A stretch of DNA of 64,000 nucleotides from JBOEGW01 sp050633625 (GCA_050633625.1 JBOEGW010000007.1:186001-250000); one strand, 5' to 3'. Shown: positions 6,707-15,647, numbered from the stretch's first letter. Translations and numbers: made by a program. The notes: generated by a model not told the origin, from the letters alone.

Positions 6707-9496
6707 CTAGGCCTCTGGAGGGGCGTCTGCGCTATTTGCAGGGGTTTGCGTTGCCTCTTGTGTATCGAGGTCGTCCTCATCACCCTCTGCAATCCAGGCC
6801 ACCGACACCACGTTTTCGCCTTTGCCAGTGTTGAAGACTTTCACGCCGCCTGCTGAGCGCGAGCGGAAGGAGATGCCTTCAATGGGGCAGCGGATGGATT
6901 GGCCTTTGGAGGTGGCGAGCATGATCTGATCGCCCATACCGACCGCGAAGGAAGCCACGATTGGACCGCCGCGCATGGCTTTGTCCATCGCCGTGACGCC
7001 CATGCCACCGCGACCACGCACCGGATAATCATGCGACGAGGAGAGCTTCCCTGTGCCGGATTCCGAAATCGTCACAAGCAGTTCTTCGGAGGCTTTCATT
7101 TCCTCAAAGCGCTCTGGTGAAATGTCGCCCACTGGCACTGCTTCTTCATCATCATCGGTGCCCTCGACCTCATCCGCCCCGGCCATTTGACGGCGCATTT
7201 TGAGGTAGGCGGCGCGTTCAGAGGCTTCGGCCTCGAAGTGACGCAGGATCGACATCGACACAACTTCGGTGTCATCGGTCAAGCGGATGCCCCGCACCCC
7301 AGTTGAGGCGCGCGAATTGAACACGCGCACATCGGTCACAGGAAAGCGAATGGCGCGCCCTGTGTTGGTCACAAGCATAACATCATCGCCATCGTCACAT
7401 ATCCGCGCGTTGATCAGACGGGTGCCCTCATCCTCGCCCTCAAACTTCATAGCGATTTTACCATTCGCTTTGACGTTGGTGAAATCGGACAGGCGATTGC
7501 GGCGCACCGACCCTTTGGAGGTGCCAAAGATGATTTGCAGTTTGTCCCATTCAAGCTCATCACGATCAATCGGCAGGATCGCGGCAATCCCAACGCCCGT
7601 TGGGATGGGCAGAATATTGACCATCGGTTTGCCTTTGGCGGTGCGTCCGCCAAGCGGCAATCGCCATGTTTTCAGCTTATAGGCCATGCCGTCATCGGTG
7701 AAGATCAACAGCTGAGTATGGGTATTGGCCACAAAGAGCGTGGTGATCACGTCTTCTTCTTTTGTGGACATGCCAGACAGCCCTTTACCGCCCCGGCGTT
7801 GCGCGCGGAAATCCGCGAGCGGCGTGCGCTTGGCCCAACCGCTTGAGGTGATCGTCACGACCATTTCTTCGCGCTCGATCAGGTCTTCGTCATCCATATC
7901 GCCGGACCAATCGACGATCTCCGTGCGCCGTGGCACGGCAAACTCGTCACGCACCTCGCGAAGTTCTGTGCTGATGATCGCCATGATCCGGTCGCGCGAC
8001 CGCAGGATTTCAAGGTATTCTCGGATTTTGCCAGCAAGCTCTTGCAGCTCATCCGTCACTTCCTTGACGCCCATCGCCGTCAACCGTTGCAGGCGCAATT
8101 CGAGGATCGCGCGGGCTTGGGTTTCCGACAGGTTATAGGTGCCATCGTCGTTCATCTTGTGGCTCGGATCGTCCACCAGCATGATGTAGTCGGCAATGTC
8201 GCTGGCGGGCCAACGGCGGGTCATCAATTTGGAGCGCGCTTCGGCAGGATCCGCAGAGGCGCGAATCGTCGCGACGACCTCATCGACGTTGGAAACCGCC
8301 ACCGCAAGACCGCACAAAATATGGCTGCGATCCCGCGCTTTACGCAATTCAAACGCTGTACGGCGCGCCACAACCTCCTCTCGGAAGCTGATGAAATGGC
8401 GCAAGAAATCGCGCAACGTCAACTGTTCCGGGCGGCCCCCGTTCAACGCCAACATATTACAGCCAAACGAGGTTTGGAGCTGGGTGAAGCGGAACAATTG
8501 GTTGAGCACCACTTCCGGCGTTGCATCGCGTTTCAGCTCGATCACAACACGCACGCCAATGCGGTCGCTTTCATCCTGAACCGCCGAAATCCCTTCGAGC
8601 TTTTTGTCGCGCACAAGGTCAGCGATTTTCTCGATCATCAAGGCTTTGTTGACCTGATAAGGCACCTCATCGACCACAATGGCGTAGCGATCTTTGCGGA
8701 TTTCCTCAACGCGGGTCTTGGCCCGCAAAATCACGCTCCCACGCCCCTCAAGATAGGCTTTGCGCGCCCCGGATCGGCCCAGAATAACGCCGCCAGTCGG
8801 GAAATCAGGCGCGGGCACGATCTCCATCAACCGTTCGTCAGAAATATCAGGCTCTTCAATCATCGCCAATGTGGCGTCACAGACTTCCCCAAGATTATGG
8901 GGCGGGATATTGGTTGCCATCCCAACCGCGATCCCGCCAGCGCCGTTCACCAGCATGTTCGGGAAGCGGGCAGGCAGCACAACAGGCTCTTGGTCCTTGC
9001 CGTCATAGTTGTCTTGGAAATCTACAGTGTCTTTTTCGATATCTGCCAGCAGAGCGCCAGCCGATTTCGCCATCCGCACTTCGGTATAACGAAATGCCGC
9101 CGCCTTATCGCCGTCCATGGAGCCAAAGTTGCCTTGGCCGTCCAGCAAAGGCAGGGACATTGAGAAATCCTGTGCCATACGCACAAGCGCGTCATAGATC
9201 GCACTGTCCCCATGCGGGTGGTATTTCCCCATAGCATCTGCTACCGGGCGCGATGATTTGCGGTAGGGCTTGTCATGGGTATTGCCGACCTCATTCATCG
9301 CGTACAAAATCCGCCGATGAACAGGTTTCAGCCCGTCACGCAAATCCGGGATCGCCCGGCTCACGATCACGCTCATCGCATAATCGAGGTAGGAGGTGCG
9401 CATTTCCTGCTCAATCGTGATCGAGGGGCCGTCAAAGGCCGGACGTTCAGGAGGCGTTTCTCCTGTGTTTTCAGGGGTATCCGGAGTATCGTTCAC
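6707..9496 (-). CDS. gyrA: DNA gyrase subunit A
   Basis: GyrA is the DNA breakage-reunion subunit of gyrase, which introduces negative supercoils. The 929-residue protein has the catalytic tyrosine at 137 (AAAFRYTEV) and the quinolone region HPHGDSAIYDALVRMA with Ser98 and Asp102, equal to the susceptible E. coli Ser83 and Asp87. The GyrA box QRRGGKG is at 566-572, so this is gyrase rather than topoisomerase IV ParC. A six-bladed C-terminal domain follows, interrupted by an acidic insert near residues 790-825. The frame starts with GTG at 9496 behind a GAGG. It has its own terminator and is divergent from ctaA. Confidence 0.97.
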   Translation of the reverse strand: MNDTPDTPENTGETPPERPAFDGPSITIEQEMRTSYLDYAMSVIVSRAIPDLRDGLKPVHRRILYAMNEVGNTHDKPYRKSSRPVADAMGKYHPHGDSAIYDALVRMAQDFSMSLPLLDGQGNFGSMDGDKAAAFRYTEVRMAKSAGALLADIEKDTVDFQDNYDGKDQEPVVLPARFPNMLVNGAGGIAVGMATNIPPHNLGEVCDATLAMIEEPDISDERLMEIVPAPDFPTGGVILGRSGARKAYLEGRGSVILRAKTRVEEIRKDRYAIVVDEVPYQVNKALMIEKIADLVRDKKLEGISAVQDESDRIGVRVVIELKRDATPEVVLNQLFRFTQLQTSFGCNMLALNGGRPEQLTLRDFLRHFISFREEVVARRTAFELRKARDRSHILCGLAVAVSNVDEVVATIRASADPAEARSKLMTRRWPASDIADYIMLVDDPSHKMNDDGTYNLSETQARAILELRLQRLTAMGVKEVTDELQELAGKIREYLEILRSRDRIMAIISTELREVRDEFAVPRRTEIVDWSGDMDDEDLIEREEMVVTITSSGWAKRTPLADFRAQRRGGKGLSGMSTKEEDVITTLFVANTHTQLLIFTDDGMAYKLKTWRLPLGGRTAKGKPMVNILPIPTGVGIAAILPIDRDELEWDKLQIIFGTSKGSVRRNRLSDFTNVKANGKIAMKFEGEDEGTRLINARICDDGDDVMLVTNTGRAIRFPVTDVRVFNSRASTGVRGIRLTDDTEVVSMSILRHFEAEASERAAYLKMRRQMAGADEVEGTDDDEEAVPVGDISPERFEEMKASEELLVTISESGTGKLSSSHDYPVRGRGGMGVTAMDKAMRGGPIVASFAVGMGDQIMLATSKGQSIRCPIEGISFRSRSAGGVKVFNTGKGENVVSVAWIAEGDEDDLDTQEATQTPANSADAPPEA

Positions 9497-9586
9497 GTGT
9501 TATGCCGCCTCAAAATCTGTGTAGTTCTCGTCTCGTGCGTCGGGGTTGCACCACAGCGCATCCCGCCACCATATCTAGTCTTACAG

Positions 9587-9616
9587 GGTATATCACCTAC
9601 GACCTCTTGGGCGCAA
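9587..9616 (-). promoter_or_regulatory. Possible gyrA promoter
   Basis: On the minus strand TTGCGC (9611-9616) is separated by 18 bases from TATACC (9587-9592), about 90 bases before the gyrA start. The match to the sigma-70 consensus is moderate. The rest of the 210-base divergent gap shows no other clear signal. Confidence 0.3.
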
Positions 9617-9706
9617 TGCGCGTGGCGGGGTTTTTATGTGGAAATGCCGGGTTGGAATTTGGGCCGGGTTCATTAAGTATCGCCCCAAGAACGAGAGGAG
9701 CCCCCA

Positions 9707-10852
9707 ATGAGCAAGCCGCGCAGTATCTTTGAAGAGGTCGACAAAACGCCCGCCGAGGCCCGCGCCCAGCCACAAGGCGGGATGATCGACAAGGGTGCCG
9801 GGCGCGGCGCGCGGCGCGGCATTCGCGCTTGGTTGGGGGTGCTCTTTGCGCTCGTGTTCGTGATGATTATCATCGGCGGGCTGACGCGGCTGACGGATAG
9901 CGGGCTGTCGATCACCGAATGGAACCTCGTGCTGGGCACCTTGCCGCCCATGGATGCTGCCACTTGGGCGTCTGAGTTTGCAAAATATCAAGACAGCCCC
10001 GAATATCGCCTGCAAAACGCCGGAATGAGCCTTGAAGACTTCAAGTCGATCTATTGGTGGGAATGGGGCCACCGCTTGTTGGGCCGGGTCATCGGCGCTG
10101 TGTGGATCATCGGATTTTTGGGGTTCTTGGCGACGCGCAAAATCCCCACAGGATGGGTGCGGCCTTTGTTCATCTTGGGCTGTCTCATTGGTATTCAAGG
10201 CATTGTCGGCTGGTGGATGGTGCATTCTGGGCTGCAAGGCGAGCGTGTTGACGTCGCGTCCTATCGTTTGGCCACGCATCTGGGCCTGGCCTTTGGGATA
10301 CTGGGGCTGATCCTGTGGTCCATGCTGCGCCTGTCTCGCAGCGAAGCCGAGCTGCTCGCCGCGCGGCGTTTGCGGGAGGCAAAACTATTCTCCATGAGCA
10401 CAGGCTTGATGCATTTCGCCATGTTGCAAATCCTGCTTGGCGCTTTGGTGGCGGGCATTGACGCTGGCCGCAGTTTTGTCGATTGGCCGCTCATGGGTGG
10501 GCAGGTGTTTCCGCCGGATGCCTTTGCGATTTCGCCGGTGTGGAAGAACCTCTTTGAAAACGCGGGCCTTGTACAATTCATGCACCGTTTGGCGGGCTAT
10601 CTCCTTGTGATCTTTGGGGTAGTCGTCTTTTTGCGGTCGCGCAAATCCGGCAATGCGGTGACGCGCCAAGCGTTTGTTTTGGCGTTTACAATGCTCGTGG
10701 TGCAAATGGGGCTTGGTATCTTCACTGTGCTGCGTGCAGCGCCGCTTGAGATCGCAATCACCCATCAAATCGGCGCGATCCTGACCTTCACCCTCATCCA
10801 TTATGCCCGGTTCCAAGCAGGATACCCGGCCACCCAATCCGTGCGAGGCTAA
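9707..10852 (+). CDS. ctaA: Heme A synthase (CtaA/Cox15 type)
   Basis: This integral membrane enzyme oxidises the C8 methyl of heme O to make heme A for cytochrome aa3 oxidase. The 381-residue protein has eight predicted membrane helices and the conserved histidine segments typical of the Cox15 form: GGLTRLTDSGLSI (about 58-70), WWEWGHRLLGR (about 117-127), a mid-loop VHSGL, and FMHRLAGYLL and ITHQIGAILTF in the second half. GAGAGGAG lies just before the ATG. One base separates its stop from the next gene, so the two are cotranscribed. Confidence 0.95.
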   Translation: MSKPRSIFEEVDKTPAEARAQPQGGMIDKGAGRGARRGIRAWLGVLFALVFVMIIIGGLTRLTDSGLSITEWNLVLGTLPPMDAATWASEFAKYQDSPEYRLQNAGMSLEDFKSIYWWEWGHRLLGRVIGAVWIIGFLGFLATRKIPTGWVRPLFILGCLIGIQGIVGWWMVHSGLQGERVDVASYRLATHLGLAFGILGLILWSMLRLSRSEAELLAARRLREAKLFSMSTGLMHFAMLQILLGALVAGIDAGRSFVDWPLMGGQVFPPDAFAISPVWKNLFENAGLVQFMHRLAGYLLVIFGVVVFLRSRKSGNAVTRQAFVLAFTMLVVQMGLGIFTVLRAAPLEIAITHQIGAILTFTLIHYARFQAGYPATQSVRG

Positions 10853-10853
10853 T

Positions 10854-12332
10854 ATGTCCCATTTTGATGACCTCATGGCGTATGAACATCAAACCCAAGC
10901 GCTCGCGCAAGTCGCCGGGCGCCTTGGCTGGGACCAGGAGACCGTGATGCCGCGCGCCGCCGCGCCGCAGCGGGCCGAGGAATCTGAGGCCATGGAACAT
11001 GTGCTTCATGCGCGCCGCTCGGACCCACAATTGGGCGCATGGCTGGCCGAGATTGACGCGGCGGATTTGGACGATGTTGGTCGTGCGAACCTGCGTCAAA
11101 TCCGCCGGGATTATGAGCGCGCAAACCGGGTGCCTGTCAAACTGGCAGGTGAAATGGCGCGCGTGACCTCTGAGGCACAAGGCCAATGGGCCGAAGCGCG
11201 CGGCAATGATGATGTTGCGACCTTTACCCCTGTTTTGGCGCGCATTGTGGCGCTCAAACGCGAAGAGGCGCAGGCCTTGGCGCAAGGGGGTGACACTTAT
11301 GACGCACTTTTGGACGACTATGAGCCGGGCGCCACGGGCGCTGAGCTGCAATCCATGTTTGATGCGCTGCGCCCTCGGCTTGTGGCGCTGCGCGACCGGG
11401 TGATGGGAGCCGCTTATCAACCCAAGGCGCTCACTGGCCGATTTGACGAACAAAAGCAAATGCGCCTCACACGCGAAATCGCCAAGGCCTTTGGCTATGA
11501 CATGTCGCATGGGCGCATCGACAAGGCGGTGCATCCGTTTTCCAGCGGCGCGGGCCTTGATGTGCGCATCACAACGCGCACGAATGAAACCGACCCGTTC
11601 AACTCAATCTATTCGACAATCCACGAAGTCGGCCACGCGTGCTATGAACAAAACATTGATCGCGCTTACCTTTTGACGCCGATTGGGGGCGGGGTGTCGA
11701 TGGGTGTTCATGAAAGCCAAAGCCGGATTTACGAAAACCAAATGGGGCGCAGCGCTGCCTATACGAGCTGGTTGTTTGATAAAATGACCGAGGTTTTTGG
11801 CGACACAGGCGCCCCCGACAAGGACGCGTTTTTTGGCGCGGTGAACCGGGTCTCGCCGGGGTATATTCGCACCGAGAGCGATGAAATTCAGTACAACCTT
11901 CATGTGATGCTGCGGTTTGATCTGGAACGGCAGATGATTGCTGGCAGTCTTGAGGTGGCGGACCTTGAAGAGGCTTGGAACACGCGGTTTGAAGCCGATT
12001 TCGGCGTCAAAGTTGACAAGCCCTCAAACGGGTGTTTGCAGGATGTGCATTGGTCCGTGGGTCTGTTTGGCTATTTCCCGACCTATAGTTTGGGGAATGT
12101 CTATGCTGGGTGTCTTTGGCAGGCTTTGCGCCAAGATGTTGCCGATGTGGAGTGCCATTTGGAACGCGGCGAAGGGGCGACACCGGCGCAATGGTTGCGC
12201 GACAATCTGCAACGCCATGGTGGGCTCTATGCGCCACAAGACTTGATCACCCGAGCAACCGGATCAGCGCCGACAGAATTGCCGCTTCTCGCCTATCTGG
12301 AGGAGAAATTTGCCCGGGTCTACAAGCTTTGA
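10854..12332 (+). CDS. M32 family metallocarboxypeptidase (Taq type)
   Basis: The 492-residue protein is a zinc carboxypeptidase of family M32, which trims amino acids from peptide C-termini in the cytoplasm. HEVGH (257-261) binds zinc with Glu287 in GVHESQSRIYEN. Other family blocks are GLDVRITTR, PFNSIYSTIHE, SPGYIRTESDEIQYNLH and SVGLFGYFPTYSLGN. The ATG one base after ctaA is chosen because homology starts there. A hairpin repeat follows its stop by 5 bases. Linkage to heme synthesis is probably only an operon convenience. Confidence 0.93.
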   Translation: MSHFDDLMAYEHQTQALAQVAGRLGWDQETVMPRAAAPQRAEESEAMEHVLHARRSDPQLGAWLAEIDAADLDDVGRANLRQIRRDYERANRVPVKLAGEMARVTSEAQGQWAEARGNDDVATFTPVLARIVALKREEAQALAQGGDTYDALLDDYEPGATGAELQSMFDALRPRLVALRDRVMGAAYQPKALTGRFDEQKQMRLTREIAKAFGYDMSHGRIDKAVHPFSSGAGLDVRITTRTNETDPFNSIYSTIHEVGHACYEQNIDRAYLLTPIGGGVSMGVHESQSRIYENQMGRSAAYTSWLFDKMTEVFGDTGAPDKDAFFGAVNRVSPGYIRTESDEIQYNLHVMLRFDLERQMIAGSLEVADLEEAWNTRFEADFGVKVDKPSNGCLQDVHWSVGLFGYFPTYSLGNVYAGCLWQALRQDVADVECHLERGEGATPAQWLRDNLQRHGGLYAPQDLITRATGSAPTELPLLAYLEEKFARVYKL

Positions 12333-12337
12333 GGGCG

Positions 12338-12388
12338 AGGGGGCGTTGCCCCCGCTACGCTCCCCCAAGGTATTTGGAAAACGAGGAA
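12338..12388 (+). repeat. Dispersed intergenic hairpin element, copy d
   Basis: GGGGGC GTT GCCCCC is followed by GCTACGCTCCCCC, AAGGTATTTGG and AAAACGAGGAA. It begins 5 bases after the carboxypeptidase stop on the same strand and is nearly identical to copy a, including the CTCCCCC arm. Confidence 0.7.
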
Positions 12389-12421
12389 ATCAAGCAAGCG
12401 CCGGGTAAGTTGCATCAGGGA

Positions 12422-12595
12422 TTACGGTGTCCCTGAGGGCCTGCCAGAGCCGATCATCGGTGACCGCGTAACGCTAACAGCCAAAGACCGCCATGGTCCC
12501 GATCGCGAAGGGGGTATGGCGACGGGGGTGATGATGCCAGCAACAACCTCAAACACAAGGTGTTTGAGGTCGTCGCGCAGCGCGTCGCCATTCAT
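12422..12595 (-). CDS. Candidate small protein, possibly frameshifted
   Basis: An ATG at 12595, three bases after the stop of the 71-residue gene and behind AGG, opens a 57-codon frame starting MNGDALRDDLKHLVFEVVAG. The C-terminal half has unnatural Ser/Arg/Gly-rich composition. At a run of five C residues (about 12508-12512), a one-base insertion would instead give IPPFAIGTMAVFGC and stop. It may be a decayed or miscalled gene. An 11-bp perfect inverted repeat (12546-12556 with 12560-12570) lies in its front half. I cannot name a family. Confidence 0.25.
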   Translation of the reverse strand: MNGDALRDDLKHLVFEVVAGIITPVAIPPSRSGPWRSLAVSVTRSPMIGSGRPSGTP

Positions 12596-12598
12596 CCT

Positions 12599-12814
12599 TT
12601 ACTGTGCGGTTTCGCGCAGCTTGCTCAGCATTTCGGTTGCGCGCCGTTCTGCGCGCCGCACCCGCACAGCCGTCATATAGGCTTCTTCCAAGGTCGTGGA
12701 GGAGGTGCCGATGATTTTTTTCACATCATCCACCACGTCCTCATTGCCCGTGGCCTCGATCACATCGAGCACCTCATTGGCCAGTTTGTCCGCGATCCCT
12801 TCAAGATACTGCAT
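12599..12814 (-). CDS. Conserved-looking small helical protein of unknown function
   Basis: This is a 71-residue acidic/basic, mainly helical protein (start MQYLEGIADKLANEVLDVIE, end LSKLRETAQ) with no cysteine, no membrane segment and no recognised domain. It has an ideal ribosome binding site, AAGGAGG, 5 bases before the ATG. It follows the alpha/beta hydrolase gene by 9 bases, so the two are cotranscribed. The function is unknown. Confidence 0.7.
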   Translation of the reverse strand: MQYLEGIADKLANEVLDVIEATGNEDVVDDVKKIIGTSSTTLEEAYMTAVRVRRAERRATEMLSKLRETAQ

Positions 12815-12823
12815 GAAACCTCC

Positions 12824-13477
12824 TTAGCGGGTGTTTTCCGTCAAGCGGCGGCGCACGTATTGATCAACCGCGCCAATCATCGTGTCCATGTGGTCGTTTT
12901 CATAAAAGTGACCCGCGCCTTCGACTTCGGTATGGGTGATGGTGATGCCTTTTTGCTCGTGCAGCTTGTCCACGAGCGTATGGGTGTCCGCTGGTGGTGC
13001 CACGCGATCAGAGGTGCCGTTCAGGATCAATCCCGAAGACGGGCAGGGCGCGAGGAAGGAAAAGTCATACATGTTTGCAGGCGGGGACACCGAAACGAAT
13101 CCTGTGATTTCAGGGCGGCGCATCAGCAATTGCATGCCGATCCAGGCGCCAAAGGAAAACCCGGCAACCCAGCAATGTTTGGCATTTTGGTTCATCGACT
13201 GGAGATAATCGAGAGCCGAGGCTGCATCTGACAATTCACCAACGCCTTGGTCGTATTCCCCTTGCGAGCGGCCAACGCCCCGGAAATTAAACCGCAACAC
13301 ATTGAAGCCCATGTTGTGAAACGCGTAATGCAGGTTGTAGACGACCTTATTGTTCATCGTGCCGCCAAATTGCGGATGCGGATGCAGAATAATTGCGATG
13401 GGCGCGTCTTTTTCGCGTTGCGGATGGTAGCGGCCTTCGAGCCGGCCTTCGGGGCCAGGAAAAATCACCTCGGGCAT
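12824..13477 (-). CDS. Alpha/beta hydrolase
   Basis: The 217-residue cytoplasmic hydrolase belongs to the dienelactone-hydrolase-like/YsgA-type alpha/beta family. It opens MPEVIFPGPEGRLEGRYHP, then ILHPHPQFGGTMNNKVV (oxyanion region). The nucleophile elbow is GFSFGAWIG, the acid is in NGTSDRVAPP and the histidine in EGAGHFYEN. The substrate is unknown. Start 13477 was preferred over longer in-frame readings because they are not conserved and overlap the iscR promoter. The gene faces away from iscR; I recall the same pairing from other Rhodobacteraceae. Confidence 0.85.
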   Translation of the reverse strand: MPEVIFPGPEGRLEGRYHPQREKDAPIAIILHPHPQFGGTMNNKVVYNLHYAFHNMGFNVLRFNFRGVGRSQGEYDQGVGELSDAASALDYLQSMNQNAKHCWVAGFSFGAWIGMQLLMRRPEITGFVSVSPPANMYDFSFLAPCPSSGLILNGTSDRVAPPADTHTLVDKLHEQKGITITHTEVEGAGHFYENDHMDTMIGAVDQYVRRRLTENTR

Positions 13478-13513
13478 ATGGTTTTGTCTCTCCCCACGCG
13501 CGCCCGCCGTTTC

Positions 13514-13542
13514 TTGACGAAAAAGGTCGGGCACCATAATAC
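13514..13542 (+). promoter_or_regulatory. Strong sigma-70 promoter for iscR and the suf operon
   Basis: TTGACG (13514-13519) and TAATAC (13537-13542) are separated by exactly 17 bases. This predicts transcription from about 13549 and an 80-base leader before iscR. The promoter overlaps the upstream flank of the divergent hydrolase gene. In Rhodobacter, IscR is known to repress this operon; I could not identify its operator with confidence. Confidence 0.6.
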
Positions 13543-13628
13543 AGTTTTGCTCGGCACATCTGTGTCAAGCTTGCCTGTGTCACCTAATCGGCACAGGCGC
13601 TTTCGTCAATGTTTTGGGGGCTGTGCGA

Positions 13629-14090
13629 ATGAAACTTTCGACCAAAGGGCGCTATGCGATGGTTGCTCTGGCGGATCTGGCCCTGCAAACGGACGAGAAT
13701 TTGTTATCTTTGACCGACCTGTCCAAGCGGCAAAGCATTTCTCTCCCTTATCTTGAACAGCTGTTTGTGAAGCTGCGCCGGGCCGGGCTTGTGGAGAGTG
13801 TGCGCGGGCCAGGCGGAGGCTATCGCTTGGCCCAAAGCCCAAGCGACATCCGGGTTGTGGACATTTTGGCCGCCGTGGACGAAACCGTGAGCGCGATGCA
13901 TACGGGTGCGGGCGCGTCTGGCGCAAAATCGGGGTCGCGTGCGCAGAGCATGACGAACCGTTTGTGGGAAGGTCTTTCTGCGCATGTGTATGTGTTTTTG
14001 CATCAAACCCGGCTTTCGGACGTTGTGCAAAACGAATTGGCCCCGTGCCCTGCTGTGCCGAACTTGTTTGAAATCATTGACGAAACATAA
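13629..14090 (+). CDS. iscR: Rrf2-family regulator IscR, single-cysteine Rhodobacterales form
   Basis: The 153-residue Rrf2 winged-helix repressor controls Fe-S assembly genes. The DNA-binding part is clear: MKLSTKGRYAMVAL, then ISLPYLEQLFVKLRRAGLV and RGPGGGYRLA. In enterobacterial IscR three cysteines and a histidine bind a [2Fe-2S] cluster; here that stretch (residues 90-113) reads through Gly, Ser, Ala and Asn with no cysteine, and the only cysteine is Cys140. Rhodobacter sphaeroides IscR is known to have a single cysteine and still sense cluster status. The ATG at 13629 is preferred to an earlier in-frame start because the family begins MKLSTKG. Confidence 0.92.
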   Translation: MKLSTKGRYAMVALADLALQTDENLLSLTDLSKRQSISLPYLEQLFVKLRRAGLVESVRGPGGGYRLAQSPSDIRVVDILAAVDETVSAMHTGAGASGAKSGSRAQSMTNRLWEGLSAHVYVFLHQTRLSDVVQNELAPCPAVPNLFEIIDET

Positions 14091-14100
14091 GCCAGGTTTG

Positions 14101-14133
14101 CCTGCGGCGCGGATATTTTTGGAACAGTGAAAC
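14101..14133 (+). repeat. Dispersed intergenic hairpin element, copy e (short)
   Basis: CCTGCGGCGC is followed by GGATATTTTTGG and AACAGTGAAAC, 11 bases after the iscR stop. The 5' hairpin arm is largely missing, so only the conserved 3' part remains. It separates iscR from the rest of the operon and could modulate read-through. Confidence 0.5.
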
Positions 14134-14184
14134 CAAGGTATCGCGGCTTTCAAGGGCTATCGCAGGACAGAAAAGGGGCACGCC

Positions 14185-14580
14185 ATGGCCCGCAACAAGA
14201 CCAAGTTTCAACGGAACCTGATTGAGCCAGTCGTGATTGGCGCTGTCCCTTTTGTTGCGAGGTTCCGCGATTTGGCGGACAAGGTTGGCATGAGCGAGGG
14301 GCAGGCTGTGCTTCATCTTCATCGCAAGGTGTCTGAGGGAGAAAAGGCGCGCAAACGGGCAAGAACCTTTGTCGGGCGGGTCCATAATTGGATGTCGGGC
14401 ACTCAAGGCGAGGTCGTGACAGCAACTGGCGCTGTGTTGATGACTGTGTATCGCGCGCTCAATACCGCGCCCCCTGAAGGCATGACAGCGATGGGTGAGT
14501 TTGCCCTGACCTTGGATCACGCGATCGACTTAAACGGGCATTTTGCCGCTGCGATGACGGAAAAAGGTGTGATTTCATGA
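14185..14580 (+). CDS. Unknown protein in the isc-suf operon
   Basis: This is a 131-residue soluble, mildly basic protein (start MARNKTKFQRNLIEPVVIGA, end MTEKGVIS) with no cysteine and no recognised domain. A good AAAGGGG site precedes the ATG. Its stop overlaps the iscS start by 4 bases (ATGA), so translation is probably coupled and the product is likely connected to cluster assembly. That is a context inference only. Confidence 0.7.
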   Translation: MARNKTKFQRNLIEPVVIGAVPFVARFRDLADKVGMSEGQAVLHLHRKVSEGEKARKRARTFVGRVHNWMSGTQGEVVTATGAVLMTVYRALNTAPPEGMTAMGEFALTLDHAIDLNGHFAAAMTEKGVIS

Positions 14581-15623
14581 CCCGGACCTACCTTGATTGG
14601 AATGCCACTGCGCCGCTGCGGGATGAAGCGCGGGCGGCGATGCTGGGCGCGATGGATGTCATCGGCAACCCGTCTTCGGTGCATGGGGAGGGGCGCGCGG
14701 CAAAAGCGATCCTTGAAAAAGCGCGCCGTCAGGTGGCGGCCGCGCTTGGTGCCGAGGGCGCGGAGGTTGTCTTCACCTCGTCGGCCACAGAAGCGGCGGC
14801 GCTTGCGCTTCGAGCGGGCGGTTTTCACTGTGCGGATGTGGAACATGAGGCGGTTTCGAGTTGGTGTGCCGCTGATTTGAAGGTCACAAAAGGCGGCACG
14901 GTTGTCGCGGATGACCCTCGCCACAGCACAGTGCAGCTTGCGAACTCGGAAACTGGAATTCTTCAAGCCTTGCCGGATGGGCTTGCGATGGTGGACGCGA
15001 CGCAAGCCTTTGGTAAAATCCCGTTTGCCTTCAATTGGTCCGGTGCAGATATGGCGATTGTCAGCGCGCATAAAATCGGCGGTCCAAAAGGTGTTGGGGC
15101 TTTGGTGCTCAAGCGCGGCCTCGACATTGAGGCGCAAATTCGGGGCGGTGGTCAGGAGATGGGGCGGCGCTCGGGCACGGAAAATATCATTGGAATTGCC
15201 GGCTTTGGCGCGGCTGCACAGGCCAGCGCACAGGATTTGGACGCCGGCCTTGCGCCCAAACTCGCACAACTTAGAGAGATTCTAGAAAACGCCATTGCCG
15301 AATCCGCTAAAGAGACTATTTTTGTCGGGAAAGATGCGGACAGGCTCCCCAATACATCCTGCTTTATCACGCCGGGCTGGAAGGGGGAGACACAGGTGAT
15401 GGTGATGGATTTGGCTGGGTTTGCTGTGTCGGCAGGCTCGGCTTGCTCGTCAGGTAAAGTCAAAGCCAGCCGGGTTTTGCGCGCGATGGGATATGATGAG
15501 ACGCTGGCCGCCAGCGCCTTGCGGGTCTCCATCGGGGCCACGACAACTGAGGATGACGTTCTGAGCTTTGCAAAGGCTTGGAGCAAAGAACATGAGAAAT
15601 TTCGCGCCCGCCAGCCCGGCTGA
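14577..15623 (+). CDS. iscS: Cysteine desulfurase, IscS/NifS family
   Basis: This PLP enzyme takes sulfur from cysteine and hands it on as a persulfide. The 348-residue protein is short for the family but has the parts: YLDWNATAP at the N-terminus, PLP lysine Lys166 in SAHKIGGPKG, and the persulfide Cys290 in SAGSACSSGKVKAS. This is the group I (NifS/IscS) loop, unlike the SufS-type enzyme at the end of the same operon. It starts within the previous gene's stop and leads into sufB after 24 bases. Confidence 0.88.
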   Translation: MTRTYLDWNATAPLRDEARAAMLGAMDVIGNPSSVHGEGRAAKAILEKARRQVAAALGAEGAEVVFTSSATEAAALALRAGGFHCADVEHEAVSSWCAADLKVTKGGTVVADDPRHSTVQLANSETGILQALPDGLAMVDATQAFGKIPFAFNWSGADMAIVSAHKIGGPKGVGALVLKRGLDIEAQIRGGGQEMGRRSGTENIIGIAGFGAAAQASAQDLDAGLAPKLAQLREILENAIAESAKETIFVGKDADRLPNTSCFITPGWKGETQVMVMDLAGFAVSAGSACSSGKVKASRVLRAMGYDETLAASALRVSIGATTTEDDVLSFAKAWSKEHEKFRARQPG

Positions 15624-15647
15624 GGCGCGCAGCCAGGAGAAGCACAG

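Noticed and set aside
8000..9000. Long antisense frames opposite gyrA and other large genes
   Set aside because: They follow from GC-rich codon bias and show no conserved motifs or ribosome sites.
9190..9220. Quinolone-resistance changes in gyrA
   Set aside because: Ser98 and Asp102 are the susceptible residues.
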